The notes beneath the pieces were generated by a model, which was not told the DNA's origin, made no database searches, and saw only the letters and a program-made list of their open reading frames with translations. From Rhodoferax sp. (GTDB lineage: Bacteria > Pseudomonadota > Gammaproteobacteria > Burkholderiales > Burkholderiaceae_C), in assembly GCA_016790475.1 (NCBI GenBank), contig JAEUOX010000074.1, positions 1 through 45,242 on the forward strand: DNA of 45,242 nucleotides, read 5' to 3'. The translations under genes were made by a program, and so were the position numbers. Below, piece after piece: positions 10,308-18,601 of the stretch; the stretch's first letter is position 1; every line of letters starts with the position of its first letter.

Positions 10308-11401
10308 ACGCCAGCGCAGCCTCCGACAACGCGGTGACCCCGGAAGACCACGCACGCCGGGCCCGTGCGGTGCTGGACGATGGCGCCTGGGCCTATCTCA
10401 GCGGCGGCGCGGCGGACGAGATCACGCTTCGTGGCAACAAGACCGCCTGGGATGCGCTGCGACTGGTGCCGCGCGTGCTGCGCCCGCTGGTGAACGGGCA
10501 CACCCGGGTGCCGCTGCTGGGCCGCACGCTGGAGCACCCGATCCTGCTGGCACCGGTGGCCTTCCAGCGGCTGGCCCACCCGGACGGGGAACTGGCCAGC
10601 GCAATCGCGGCCGCGCTGTTCGGCGCCGGCGTGGTGCTCAGCACCCAGGCCAGCGTGCCGATGGAGGCGGTGGCCCGGCAGGTGCTGCCGGAGGCCACCC
10701 GGGGGCCGCTCTGGTTCCAGCTTTACATGCAGGCCGACCGCGGCCACACGCTGGCCCTGGTGGCCCGGGCGGAAGCCGCCGGCTACGAGGCGCTGGTGCT
10801 GACGGTGGACGCGCCGGTGCACGGCGCCCGGGACCGGGAGCGGGCCACCGGCTTCCGCCTGCCGCCCGGCATCCGGGCGGTGCATCTGGAGGATCTGCCG
10901 AAGCCCACGCAGCAACCGCTCGCACGCTCCGAGAGCCGGCTGTTCGACGACCTGCTGCTCGGTGCACCGACCTGGGAAGATGTACGCTGGCTGCTGGAAA
11001 ACACCCGGCTGCCGGTGCTGCTCAAGGGCATCCTGGATCCGGACGATGCCCGGCAGGCGCACCGGCTCGGGGCAGCCGGCATCATCGTCTCCAACCATGG
11101 CGGGCGGACACTGGATACAGTGCTGCCAACGGCCGACGCGCTGCCCGGCGTGCTGGACGCGATCAGCGGTGCGATCCCGGTCCTCGTCGACGGAGGCATC
11201 CGGCGCGGCACGGACGTGCTGAAGGCGATGAGTCTGGGCGCGGCCGCCGTGCTGATCGGTCGGCCCTATGTGTTCGGCCTGGCCCATGCCGGCGCACGGG
11301 GGGTGGCGCAGGTGCTGCGCCTGCTGCGGGACGAACTCGAGATCGCGATGGCGCTGGCCGGCTGCCGCACGCTGGCAACGCCGGCACGTCTTGTTAAATG
11401 A
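10304..11401 (+). CDS. FMN-dependent 2-hydroxy-acid oxidase/dehydrogenase (LldD/glycolate oxidase family)
   Basis: A 365-residue TIM-barrel protein of normal family length. All expected catalytic and flavin positions can be placed: Tyr31 (AYLSGGA), Tyr141 (WFQLYMQADR), Asp169 (LTVDAPVHGARDRE), Lys241 (VLLKGIL), and His265/Arg268 in SNHGGRTLD. The C-terminal phosphate-binding stretch DGGIRRGTDVLKAM...GAAAVLIGRPY is also present. The enzyme oxidises an L-2-hydroxy acid such as lactate, glycolate or mandelate with FMN and no iron; the exact substrate cannot be read. Its ATG overlaps the piuC stop (ATGA), placing it in a Fur-controlled operon, which is unusual company. Its own stop codon lies within the Fur box of the tonB promoter. 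Confidence 0.88.
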   Translation: MNASAASDNAVTPEDHARRARAVLDDGAWAYLSGGAADEITLRGNKTAWDALRLVPRVLRPLVNGHTRVPLLGRTLEHPILLAPVAFQRLAHPDGELASAIAAALFGAGVVLSTQASVPMEAVARQVLPEATRGPLWFQLYMQADRGHTLALVARAEAAGYEALVLTVDAPVHGARDRERATGFRLPPGIRAVHLEDLPKPTQQPLARSESRLFDDLLLGAPTWEDVRWLLENTRLPVLLKGILDPDDARQAHRLGAAGIIVSNHGGRTLDTVLPTADALPGVLDAISGAIPVLVDGGIRRGTDVLKAMSLGAAAVLIGRPYVFGLAHAGARGVAQVLRLLRDELEIAMALAGCRTLATPARLVK

Positions 11402-11416
11402 GAACGATTCTTATTT
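11396..11416. promoter_or_regulatory. Fur box upstream of tonB-exbB-exbD-hemP
   Basis: The 21-mer starting AAATGAGAACGATTCTTATTT is nearly the same as the left half of the site at 7183 and fits the Fur consensus. It overlaps the stop codon (TGA 11399-11401) of the preceding oxidase gene. A TAGAAT -10-like hexamer follows at 11424-11429, with no convincing -35. Confidence 0.75.
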
Positions 11417-11440
11417 GATGCGTTAGAATTCGATCCTTCC

Positions 11441-12169
11441 ATGCCATCCTCCAGCCCCATCAGCCCCACCCGGCGCGCCGCACTGATCGTGACGGCGGTG
11501 CTGCTGCTGCATGCGCTGGCGCTGTGGGCGCTCAACAGCGGTCTGCTGCACCGCGTCGTCGAGATCGTCGTGCCGGTGGAGGTGCTCAGCGAAGTGGTCG
11601 AGCCCCCGCGGCCGGTGGTGCCACCGCCGCCTCCGCCGCAGGTACGCCCGCCGCCGCGCCAGGCCGTGGTGCAACCGGACACCCCGCCGCCGCCGCGCCC
11701 GGACGTGACCCCGCCACCCACGCTGGCCGTGCCGGTGAATCCGGAGCCTGCGCCGCAGGCACCGACGGCGATTGCCGCACCCCCTGCGCCTCTGCCGCCG
11801 ATGACGGCACCGGTCACGCCGACGGCTGTCGCTGCGGCGCCGCCCAAGCCGGCGCCCGTGGAGATCCGCCCTGCGGCACCGCCCAAGGTGGAACCGCCCT
11901 CCAGCGATGCCGCGTACCTGCAGAACCCCAAGCCTGTGTACCCGCCAATGAGCAAGCGGCTCAACGAGCAGGGTACGGTGCTGGTGCGTGTGCTGATTGG
12001 TGTGGATGGCACCGCGAAAAAGGTGGAGCTCCAGCAGTCCAGCGGCTTCGACCGTCTGGATCAGGCATCGCTCGAAACGGCGCTCAAGTGGCGCTACGTC
12101 CCAGGCAAACCTCGCGGTATCCCGGAGGAGACTTGGGTCACCATCCCCTTTGCCTGGAACCTGAAGTAG
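11441..12169 (+). CDS. tonB: TonB energy-transducing protein
   Basis: A 242-residue protein with the classic TonB plan. There is a single inner-membrane anchor (about residues 12-30), then a long Pro-rich periplasmic spacer with runs of proline and VRPPP/PKPAP-type repeats (about 50-150). The conserved C-terminal domain starts at KPVYPPMSKRLNEQGTVLV and ends PFAWNLK. It transmits proton-motive energy from ExbBD to outer-membrane receptors such as the Fiu-like protein nearby. The Fur box immediately upstream indicates induction in low iron. It is followed 29 bp later by exbB. Confidence 0.95.
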   Translation: MPSSSPISPTRRAALIVTAVLLLHALALWALNSGLLHRVVEIVVPVEVLSEVVEPPRPVVPPPPPPQVRPPPRQAVVQPDTPPPPRPDVTPPPTLAVPVNPEPAPQAPTAIAAPPAPLPPMTAPVTPTAVAAAPPKPAPVEIRPAAPPKVEPPSSDAAYLQNPKPVYPPMSKRLNEQGTVLVRVLIGVDGTAKKVELQQSSGFDRLDQASLETALKWRYVPGKPRGIPEETWVTIPFAWNLK

Positions 12170-12198
12170 CCAGGCTGTCCCGTTCTCAAGGAGTTTTC

Positions 12199-12894
12199 AT
12201 GGATTCGCAACTCGGTCTGGTCAACGTCTGGTCGCAAGGCGACTGGGTCACCCGCAGCGTGGTGCTGCTGCTGCTGGGCATGTCGCTGGCCTCCTGGATC
12301 GTCATCCTGATCAAGGCGCTCGACATCCTGCGCTACCGCAAGCTGGCGCGCAACTCGGAGGCGTTCTGGCACAGCAAGAACATGGCCGAGGGCCTGGGGC
12401 AGCTCGGAGAAGCGCAAGGCAACCCGTTTCGCAGTCTGGTGGAGGAAGGCCGGGAAGCCACCCGCCACCATGACAATGCGCGCGCCGAACTGCGGGACAC
12501 GCTGGACATCAGCGACTGGATCACGCGCGCCCTGCGCAACTCGATCGACGAGTCGATCGCCCGGATGCAATCCGGCCTGGCGATCCTGGCCTCCGTCGGC
12601 TCGACCGCGCCCTTCGTCGGCCTGTTCGGCACGGTCTGGGGCATTTACCACGCGCTGATGGGGATCGGCGCCGCCGGCCAGGCCACGATCGACAAGGTGG
12701 CCGGCCCGATCGGCGAGGCGCTGATCATGACGGCACTGGGCCTGGCCGTCGCGATACCGGCTGTGCTCGGCTACAACGCGCTGGTGCGCGGCAACAAGTT
12801 CGTCGTCGCCCGGCTCAACCGCTTCGGGCATGACCTGCATGCCTATTTCCTGACCGGTGCCCGGGTGCAGGCCGACCGCCCGGCCACGCGCTGA
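12199..12894 (+). CDS. exbB: TonB-system proton channel subunit ExbB
   Basis: A 231-residue MotA/TolQ/ExbB-family protein. It has an N-terminal membrane segment (about residues 18-38), a cytoplasmic loop, and two C-terminal membrane helices. These include the conserved stretch LAILASVGSTAPFVGLFGTV, then GIYHALMGIG, and ALIMTALGLAVAIPAVLGYNAL. With ExbD it forms the proton-driven motor for TonB. The ATG at 12199 follows an AAGGAG ribosome-binding site (12188-12193). Spacing shows cotranscription with tonB and exbD. Confidence 0.95.
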   Translation: MDSQLGLVNVWSQGDWVTRSVVLLLLGMSLASWIVILIKALDILRYRKLARNSEAFWHSKNMAEGLGQLGEAQGNPFRSLVEEGREATRHHDNARAELRDTLDISDWITRALRNSIDESIARMQSGLAILASVGSTAPFVGLFGTVWGIYHALMGIGAAGQATIDKVAGPIGEALIMTALGLAVAIPAVLGYNALVRGNKFVVARLNRFGHDLHAYFLTGARVQADRPATR

Positions 12895-12905
12895 AGGGAA
12901 ACGCC

Positions 12906-13319
<414 letters not shown>

Positions 13320-13342
13320 ACCCGGACACGCCGACGACGTCC

Positions 13343-13552
13343 ATGGCCTCCCGACATCCGCCCCCGGACCTGCACCCGCAGGCCTCCCCAACTGAACCGC
13401 CGCCAGCCGCCCACCGGCACCCGGGCGGCGCCGCCCCGGTACTCGACAGCCAGTCGCTGCTGCAGGGCCAGGGCAGCGTGGCCATCCTGCACCATGGCGT
13501 GATCTACCGCCTGCAGGCCACCAAACTGGGCAAGTTGATACTGACCAAGTAG
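13343..13552 (+). CDS. hemP: HemP/HmuP-type hemin uptake protein
   Basis: A 69-residue protein. The C-terminal half has the HemP signature: Asp-Ser-Gln-x-Leu, VAILHHGVIYRLQATKLGK, and LILTK at the end. The N-terminal 30 residues are rich in Pro and His and look unstructured. HemP family proteins are small, Fur-controlled factors linked to haem uptake and, in some species, to expression of the haem receptor. It sits 23 bp after exbD, apparently as the last iron gene of the tonB operon. No haem receptor or hmuTUV genes follow inside the window. Confidence 0.88.
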   Translation: MASRHPPPDLHPQASPTEPPPAAHRHPGGAAPVLDSQSLLQGQGSVAILHHGVIYRLQATKLGKLILTK

Positions 13553-13603
13553 TCAGCGCCCCGACAGTCCGGGTAGGATGGCGTATCTGCTGCCCGCGCC
13601 TCC

Positions 13604-14755
13604 ATGGAATTTGTCGACCTCCGCACTGTCGTAGCCCTGTCTGGCGTGATGGGCGGGCTGATGTCGCTGGTGCTGTTCGGTCTGCGGCGCAACTATCCCC
13701 GCTCGATCCGCGGCCTCACCGAATGGGCGAGCGCGCTGGCGATGATGTTTGTCGCCGGCCTGCTGGCCGCCCGGCGCGACGCACTCCCCACCGCGATCAC
13801 GATCAATGCATCCAGCGTGCTGCTCTGGGGCGGCACCTATCTTTCCTATGCGGGTACCCGGATGTTCTTCGGCCTGCCGGTACGGCACCGCCCGTGGATC
13901 GTCGCGATCGCGCTGCTGCTGCTGGTGCAGGTCTGGTTCACCCAGGTAGCGCCGGACTACCGCGTGCGCATGGCGCTGACGACCAGTTATGCCGCCATCG
14001 TCAGCGGCCTGCACGGGTGGCTGATCGCGCGGCAGCGCCCGGTGACGCTGGCCCGCGGCATGGCGATCTCGGTGCTGGCGGGGCTGACCGTGCTGCAGCT
14101 GCTGCGGCTGGGCACCGCGTTCACCAGCACCGCCCAGGCCGACTTCTTCGGCAACGATCCCTGGCAGGCGATCTACCTGACCGGCCTGTGCATGGCGGTG
14201 CTGCTGATGGCGATTGCGCTGGTGCTGATGGCCAGCGACCGCCTGCATGACGAACTGGTGCACCTGGCCAGCCATGACTCGCTGACGAATGCGCTGACGC
14301 GCCGCCACATCACGGCCGCCTGCCAGGCCGAGCTGGAGCGCTGCCGGCGGCACGGCCGGCAGATGGCGCTGCTGATCATGGACCTGGACCATTTCAAGGC
14401 CATCAACGATACCCATGGCCACCAGGCCGGTGACGCGGTGCTGGTGTGGTTCGTGGGCCGCGTGCGCAGCGTGCTGCGCCCACCAGACCAGCTGGGCCGT
14501 TTTGGCGGCGAGGAATTTGTCGCGCTGCTTCCCGAGGTCTCGCGCCAGGAGGCCCATGGCGTCGCGGAACGCATCCGGGCCATCGCCCGGGTCAATGCTC
14601 CGGTGGGCCATTGCAGCGTCAGCATCGGCATCGCGGTCAGCCAGGCGCCGGACGATACCGTCGATCAACTGCTGGCCCGCGCGGACGCCGCGCTGTACCT
14701 GGCCAAGGCCAAGGGGCGCGACCGCACCGAGATCGCGCTCGAGACCACGGCCTGA
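13604..14755 (+). CDS. Membrane-bound diguanylate cyclase (GGDEF)
   Basis: A 383-residue protein. The N-terminal ~205 residues form about six hydrophobic segments with no recognised sensor family. A C-terminal GGDEF domain follows (HDSLTNALTRRHI, then LIMDLDHFKAINDTHGHQAGD, then GGEEF). The active-site loop GGEEF is intact, and an inhibitory-site RxxD (RPPD) lies exactly five residues before it, so product inhibition by c-di-GMP is expected. It would make c-di-GMP at the inner membrane. It starts 51 bp after hemP and may or may not share its transcript. Confidence 0.9.
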   Translation: MEFVDLRTVVALSGVMGGLMSLVLFGLRRNYPRSIRGLTEWASALAMMFVAGLLAARRDALPTAITINASSVLLWGGTYLSYAGTRMFFGLPVRHRPWIVAIALLLLVQVWFTQVAPDYRVRMALTTSYAAIVSGLHGWLIARQRPVTLARGMAISVLAGLTVLQLLRLGTAFTSTAQADFFGNDPWQAIYLTGLCMAVLLMAIALVLMASDRLHDELVHLASHDSLTNALTRRHITAACQAELERCRRHGRQMALLIMDLDHFKAINDTHGHQAGDAVLVWFVGRVRSVLRPPDQLGRFGGEEFVALLPEVSRQEAHGVAERIRAIARVNAPVGHCSVSIGIAVSQAPDDTVDQLLARADAALYLAKAKGRDRTEIALETTA

Positions 14756-14787
14756 CCCCCACCATCCCTGCCCCGCCGCCCTCCACC

Positions 14788-15405
14788 ATGCTGCTCTACG
14801 TCGATTCCCAGTACCTGTCGCCCTACGCCATGTCGGCCCATGTCGCACTGCGCGAGAAGGGCCTGTCCTTCCATGTGCAGACGCTCGATCTGGCAGCCGG
14901 CGGCCAGCAGGAATCCGGCTTTGCGCAGGCCTCGATCACGCGCCGGGTGCCGACGCTGGTGGACGAGCAGTTCACGTTGTCCGAGTCCTCGGCGATCACC
15001 GAATACCTGGACGAGGCCTACCCCGGCACGCGGCTCTACCCGCACAGCCTGCAGGCCCGGGCACGGGCGCGGCAGATCCAGGCCTGGCTGCGCAGCGACC
15101 TGGCGGCGCTGCGCCAGGAACGCTCCACGGACGTGGTCTTCTGCAAACCGATCGACAAGCCGCTGTCCGAGGCGGCGCAGGCCGCTGCAGACAAGTTGCT
15201 CGCGGGCGCTTCACGGCTGCTGGAGCACGGCGGGCCCTGGCTGTTCGACGCCTGGAGCATCGCCGACGTCGATCTGGCCCTGATGCTGCAGCGCCTGCTG
15301 CGCAACGGCGACCCGGTGCCCGCTGCGCTGCAGGACTATGCGCTGCGACAATGGGAGCGGCCGTCCGTGCAGGAATGGGCCCGCCATGCCCGCCCGGCGC
15401 ACTGA
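14788..15405 (+). CDS. Glutathione S-transferase family protein (YfcF-like)
   Basis: A 205-residue protein. The N-terminal thioredoxin-like domain shows DSQYLSPYAMSAHVALREKG, with a cis-proline RRVPTLVD and the glutathione-binding ESSAITEYLDE. An all-alpha C-terminal domain follows, including DVVFCKPIDKPLSEAA and WSIADVDLALML. The layout and the 'FCKPIDKPL' stretch recall E. coli YfcF, which has glutathione-dependent peroxide-protective activity. Substrate is not readable. It starts 32 bp after the cyclase gene and converges on the LysR gene. Confidence 0.85.
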   Translation: MLLYVDSQYLSPYAMSAHVALREKGLSFHVQTLDLAAGGQQESGFAQASITRRVPTLVDEQFTLSESSAITEYLDEAYPGTRLYPHSLQARARARQIQAWLRSDLAALRQERSTDVVFCKPIDKPLSEAAQAAADKLLAGASRLLEHGGPWLFDAWSIADVDLALMLQRLLRNGDPVPAALQDYALRQWERPSVQEWARHARPAH

Positions 15406-15435
15406 ACGCGCCACGCTGCCGGGGCTTGGCGGCGC

Positions 15436-16362
15436 TCAGGCCCGCCCGGAAACCAGCCGGAAGTGGTGGATGAAGCCGTCGGAGGCGACGGACGCCTGAT
15501 CCGCCAGGCGGGTCAGTGCCACGATGTCGCGCCGCACCACCGGCGCCACCAGCGGCACCGTCACCAGCGCCAGATCCTGCTGCGATGCGCGGGCCCGCGT
15601 GATCGCGTAGGACGGCAACATGGCCAGCCCCTCGCCCGCCGCGACCAGGCCCAGCGCGGTGGCGACCTGGGCCACCTCATGCTGCGGCGGCAGCAAGGGC
15701 GGCTGCCGCCCGAAGGCCTTGTCCACCAGATGGCGCAGCCCGCTGCCGGGGCGCATCTGCACCAAAGGGTATTCGCGCAGTGCCTGCCATTCCACCTCCC
15801 GCAGCGCGGCCAGCGGGTGGCCCGGCGGGCACACCAGCATCAGCGGGTCGCTGTAGAGGCGCTGGGCATGCAGGTCGGAGACATCGCTGTTCGCGGTGCA
15901 CACCGCGATGTCGGCCGCGCCCTCGCGCACCAGTCCCGGCAGGGACTCCACCGCGGCATCGACGAGCCGCACCCGCACCTGGGGATGCTGCTGCCGGAAG
16001 GCGGCAATCACCTGCGGCACGAGTGCGGAGGCCAGCAGCGGGGAGGTCGCCACCACCAGCAGGCTGGCCCGTGTGGCCTGCGCCTGCCGCACCGCGTCGA
16101 TGCCCTCCTCCAGACCGTCGAACACCTGCCGCACGGTCGGCAGCAGTTGCTGCCCGGCCGCGGTCGGCACCAGCCGGCGTGTCGTGCGGTCGAACAGCCG
16201 GAATCCGACTTCGTCCTCCATCGAGCGCACCAGCATCGACAGCGCCGACGGCGTCAGGTGCAGACGCGCGGCGGCGCGGGTCATGCTGGTCTCCTCGGCC
16301 ACCGTCAGGAATGCGCGCAACTGGCGCAGCGACAGGTTGGACGTGCTGGTCTTGAAGCCCAT
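15436..16362 (-). CDS. LysR-family transcriptional regulator
   Basis: A 308-residue protein. It has an N-terminal winged helix-turn-helix (about residues 10-68: SLRQLRAFLTVAEETSMTRA, then LHLTPSALSMLVRSMEDEVG, then LFDRTTRRLVPT) and a C-terminal periplasmic-binding-like effector domain. It is transcribed divergently from the molybdenum hydroxylase gene with a 109-bp gap. That is the usual LysR arrangement, so it probably controls the catabolic/import cluster in response to a pathway compound. The start is the ATG at 16362; the frame stays open upstream across the promoter but has no family similarity there. Confidence 0.9.
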   Translation of the reverse strand: MGFKTSTSNLSLRQLRAFLTVAEETSMTRAAARLHLTPSALSMLVRSMEDEVGFRLFDRTTRRLVPTAAGQQLLPTVRQVFDGLEEGIDAVRQAQATRASLLVVATSPLLASALVPQVIAAFRQQHPQVRVRLVDAAVESLPGLVREGAADIAVCTANSDVSDLHAQRLYSDPLMLVCPPGHPLAALREVEWQALREYPLVQMRPGSGLRHLVDKAFGRQPPLLPPQHEVAQVATALGLVAAGEGLAMLPSYAITRARASQQDLALVTVPLVAPVVRRDIVALTRLADQASVASDGFIHHFRLVSGRA

Positions 16363-16422
16363 GGGATCAGTGTATGCGAGCGCCTGGCACGGCCGATTCG
16401 ACAGCGGGACTGCACGATCCTT

Positions 16423-16438
16423 CAAATTATTTCGTTTG
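16423..16438. promoter_or_regulatory. Possible LysR operator in the divergent promoter
   Basis: An AT-rich inverted repeat, CAAA-N8-TTTG, lies between the divergent LysR and hydroxylase genes, the only AT-rich patch in the 109-bp gap. LysR proteins bind interrupted palindromes in such positions. The match is short, so this is a suggestion only. Confidence 0.3.
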
Positions 16439-16471
16439 CGGCGCCCGGCGCGCTTTGCTCCAATCGTCGGG

Positions 16472-18601
16472 GTGAACACGGTGTCCCACACCCCTGCCGA
16501 CGGCCTGCGCCGGGAAGACGACGCGCTGCTGCGCGGTCAGGGCTTTTACGTGCACGACGTGGATCTGCCCGGCGCCTGGCACGCGGCGTTTGTCCGCAGT
16601 GCCCACGCGCATGCGCGGCTGCAGGCCCTGCACCTGCGCGATGCCCGGGCCTTGCCCGACGTGCTGGCGGTGTACGCCGGCCAGGATCTCGGCACGCAGA
16701 ATTTGCCCGCTATCAACCCGCTGCTGCCGCTGCTGGACACCGACGACTTCCCGCTGCTGGCTGATTCGACGCTCGCCTATGTCGGCCAGCCGGTGGCCAT
16801 CGTGGTCGCGCGCACGGCCCAGGCGGCCCGGGCGGCGGCGGCCCAGGTCCGCATGGATGTCGAGGAACTGCCGCCGAGCGCGGCATCCGGTACCGCGCAG
16901 CCGGCCACCCGCGTCGTCCACCAGGCGGGCGAGCCGCCGGCCTCCGCGCCCGTTCAGGTGCAGGCCGATCTGCAGGTGCCCCGCGTCGTGGCGATGGCGA
17001 TGGAGCCACGGGCCTGCGTCGCGCAGTGGCAGCCGGACCACCAGCAGATGACGGTCTGGCTCGGCACGCAGACGCCTTCCCGCGCGCAGGCCGACATCGC
17101 CGCCGCGCTCGGGCTGGACACCGCCCGGGTCCGGGTCATCTCCCCGGATGTCGGTGGCGCCTTTGGCTCCAAGGCATCGGTCGGGCCGGAGGATCTTCTG
17201 GTGGCGCTGGCCGCCTGCCGTCTGCAGGGCGCGGTGCGCTGGGTGTCCAGCCGTTCGGAGGATTTCCTGGCCGGCATGCATGGCCGGGGCGCGCGCCTGC
17301 AGGGGACGCTGGCGCTGGATGCCGAAGGCCGCTTCCTCGGGCTTTCCGCTCGCCTGTCGTTCACGCTCGGCGCCTGGCTGCCGTTCTCGGCGGTGGTGCC
17401 GCTGCGCAATGCCGCACGCATCCTGCCTGGCCCCTATCGCGTGCCCCACCTGGATGTCCAGGGGCAGGCCCGCCGCTCCCACGCCGCACCGGTCAACATC
17501 TACCGCGGCGCCGGGCGGCCGGAGGCCGCATTGCTGATGGAAACCCTGGTCGACGAGGCGGCCCGCGCGACCGGCATCGATCCGGTGGAGCTGCGCCGAC
17601 GCAACCTGATTCCGGCATCGGCGATGCCCTACCGGACGCCCACCGGCGAGAGGCTGGATTCCGGCGACTACCTGCTGGCGCTGGAGCGGGCCTGCGAGCG
17701 CTTCGGCTATGCCGCGGAACGGGCGCAGCAGCAGGCACGGCGCGACGCGGGTGCGCTGCTGGGCATCGGCGTCGCGCTGTACATCGAACCCTGCGGCCAG
17801 GGCTGGGAGTCCGCCCGGGTGACGCTGCATCCCGACGGGCAGGCCACCGTCGCCAGCGGCGCACCGGCCCAGGGCCAGGGCCACGCCAGTACCTGGGCCC
17901 TGATCGCCGCAGAGGCCCTCGGCTGCGCAGCGGAGCAGGTCACCGTGGTGCTGGGAGACACCGCCCGGTGCCCGCCCGGCACCGGTGCCCTCGCCAGCCG
18001 CAGCACGGCAATTGGCGGCAGCGCCATCGTCCAGGCCTGCCGGGAAGCCCGGTCGCGGCAGCAAGCCGGCGAAGCCCTGCCGCTGACGGTGGACACCCGC
18101 TACACCGCGGCCGAGACCTGGAGCTACGGCTGCGTGATCGCCCGCGTGGCGATCGACTGCGACACCGGGCACCTGCAGGTGGAGCGCCTGGTCTGGGTCG
18201 ACGACGCTGGCCGCATCCTGCACCCGCTGCTGGCCCATGGGCAGCTGGTGGGCGGCGCGGCCCAGGGCCTGGGTCAGGCCCTGATGGAGCAGATGGTCTA
18301 TGACCCCAGCGGGCAGCTGGTGACCGGCTCGCTGATGGACTACGCGGTGCCGCGGGCGGCCGACATGCCGCCGATCGAGATCACGTCGCTGCACACCCCC
18401 AGCCCGAACAACCTGCTCGGCGCCAAGGGCGTCGGCGAAGCCGGCTGCATCGGCGTACCTGCTGCACTGATGAATGCCGCGCGCGACGCCCTGCAGCCCC
18501 TGGGCGCACCCGCGCTGCAACTTCCACTGACCGCCGAACAACTCTGGCGGGCCCTGTCTTCACTTCCCCGGAAACCTGACCATGCACTACAAGAAATCTG
18601 A
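16472..18601 (+). CDS. Xanthine dehydrogenase-family molybdopterin-binding (large) subunit
   Basis: A 709-residue molybdenum hydroxylase large subunit, shorter than the usual ~770-800. Seen in order: the N-terminal RREDDALLRGQGFYVHDV, PDVGGAFGSK, the active-site loop NIYRGAGRPEAA, QGQGHASTWALIAAEALG, STAIGGSA, and the catalytic glutamate in GAKGVGEAGCIG near the C-terminus. The loop matches the RGAGR type and not the CSFR loop of true CO dehydrogenase. Such enzymes insert water-derived oxygen into an electron-poor (often N-heterocyclic) ring or an aldehyde. After STAIGGSA about 50-60 family residues are missing. Start: GTG at 16472, or GTG at 16481; neither has a strong ribosome-binding site. 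It overlaps the next gene by 20 bp. Confidence 0.88.
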   Translation: MNTVSHTPADGLRREDDALLRGQGFYVHDVDLPGAWHAAFVRSAHAHARLQALHLRDARALPDVLAVYAGQDLGTQNLPAINPLLPLLDTDDFPLLADSTLAYVGQPVAIVVARTAQAARAAAAQVRMDVEELPPSAASGTAQPATRVVHQAGEPPASAPVQVQADLQVPRVVAMAMEPRACVAQWQPDHQQMTVWLGTQTPSRAQADIAAALGLDTARVRVISPDVGGAFGSKASVGPEDLLVALAACRLQGAVRWVSSRSEDFLAGMHGRGARLQGTLALDAEGRFLGLSARLSFTLGAWLPFSAVVPLRNAARILPGPYRVPHLDVQGQARRSHAAPVNIYRGAGRPEAALLMETLVDEAARATGIDPVELRRRNLIPASAMPYRTPTGERLDSGDYLLALERACERFGYAAERAQQQARRDAGALLGIGVALYIEPCGQGWESARVTLHPDGQATVASGAPAQGQGHASTWALIAAEALGCAAEQVTVVLGDTARCPPGTGALASRSTAIGGSAIVQACREARSRQQAGEALPLTVDTRYTAAETWSYGCVIARVAIDCDTGHLQVERLVWVDDAGRILHPLLAHGQLVGGAAQGLGQALMEQMVYDPSGQLVTGSLMDYAVPRAADMPPIEITSLHTPSPNNLLGAKGVGEAGCIGVPAALMNAARDALQPLGAPALQLPLTAEQLWRALSSLPRKPDHALQEI

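Noticed and set aside
15406-15435. Terminator between the convergent GST and LysR genes
   Set aside because: Only a 5-bp stem (CGCCA/TGGCG) with a 13-base loop and no T tract could be drawn.
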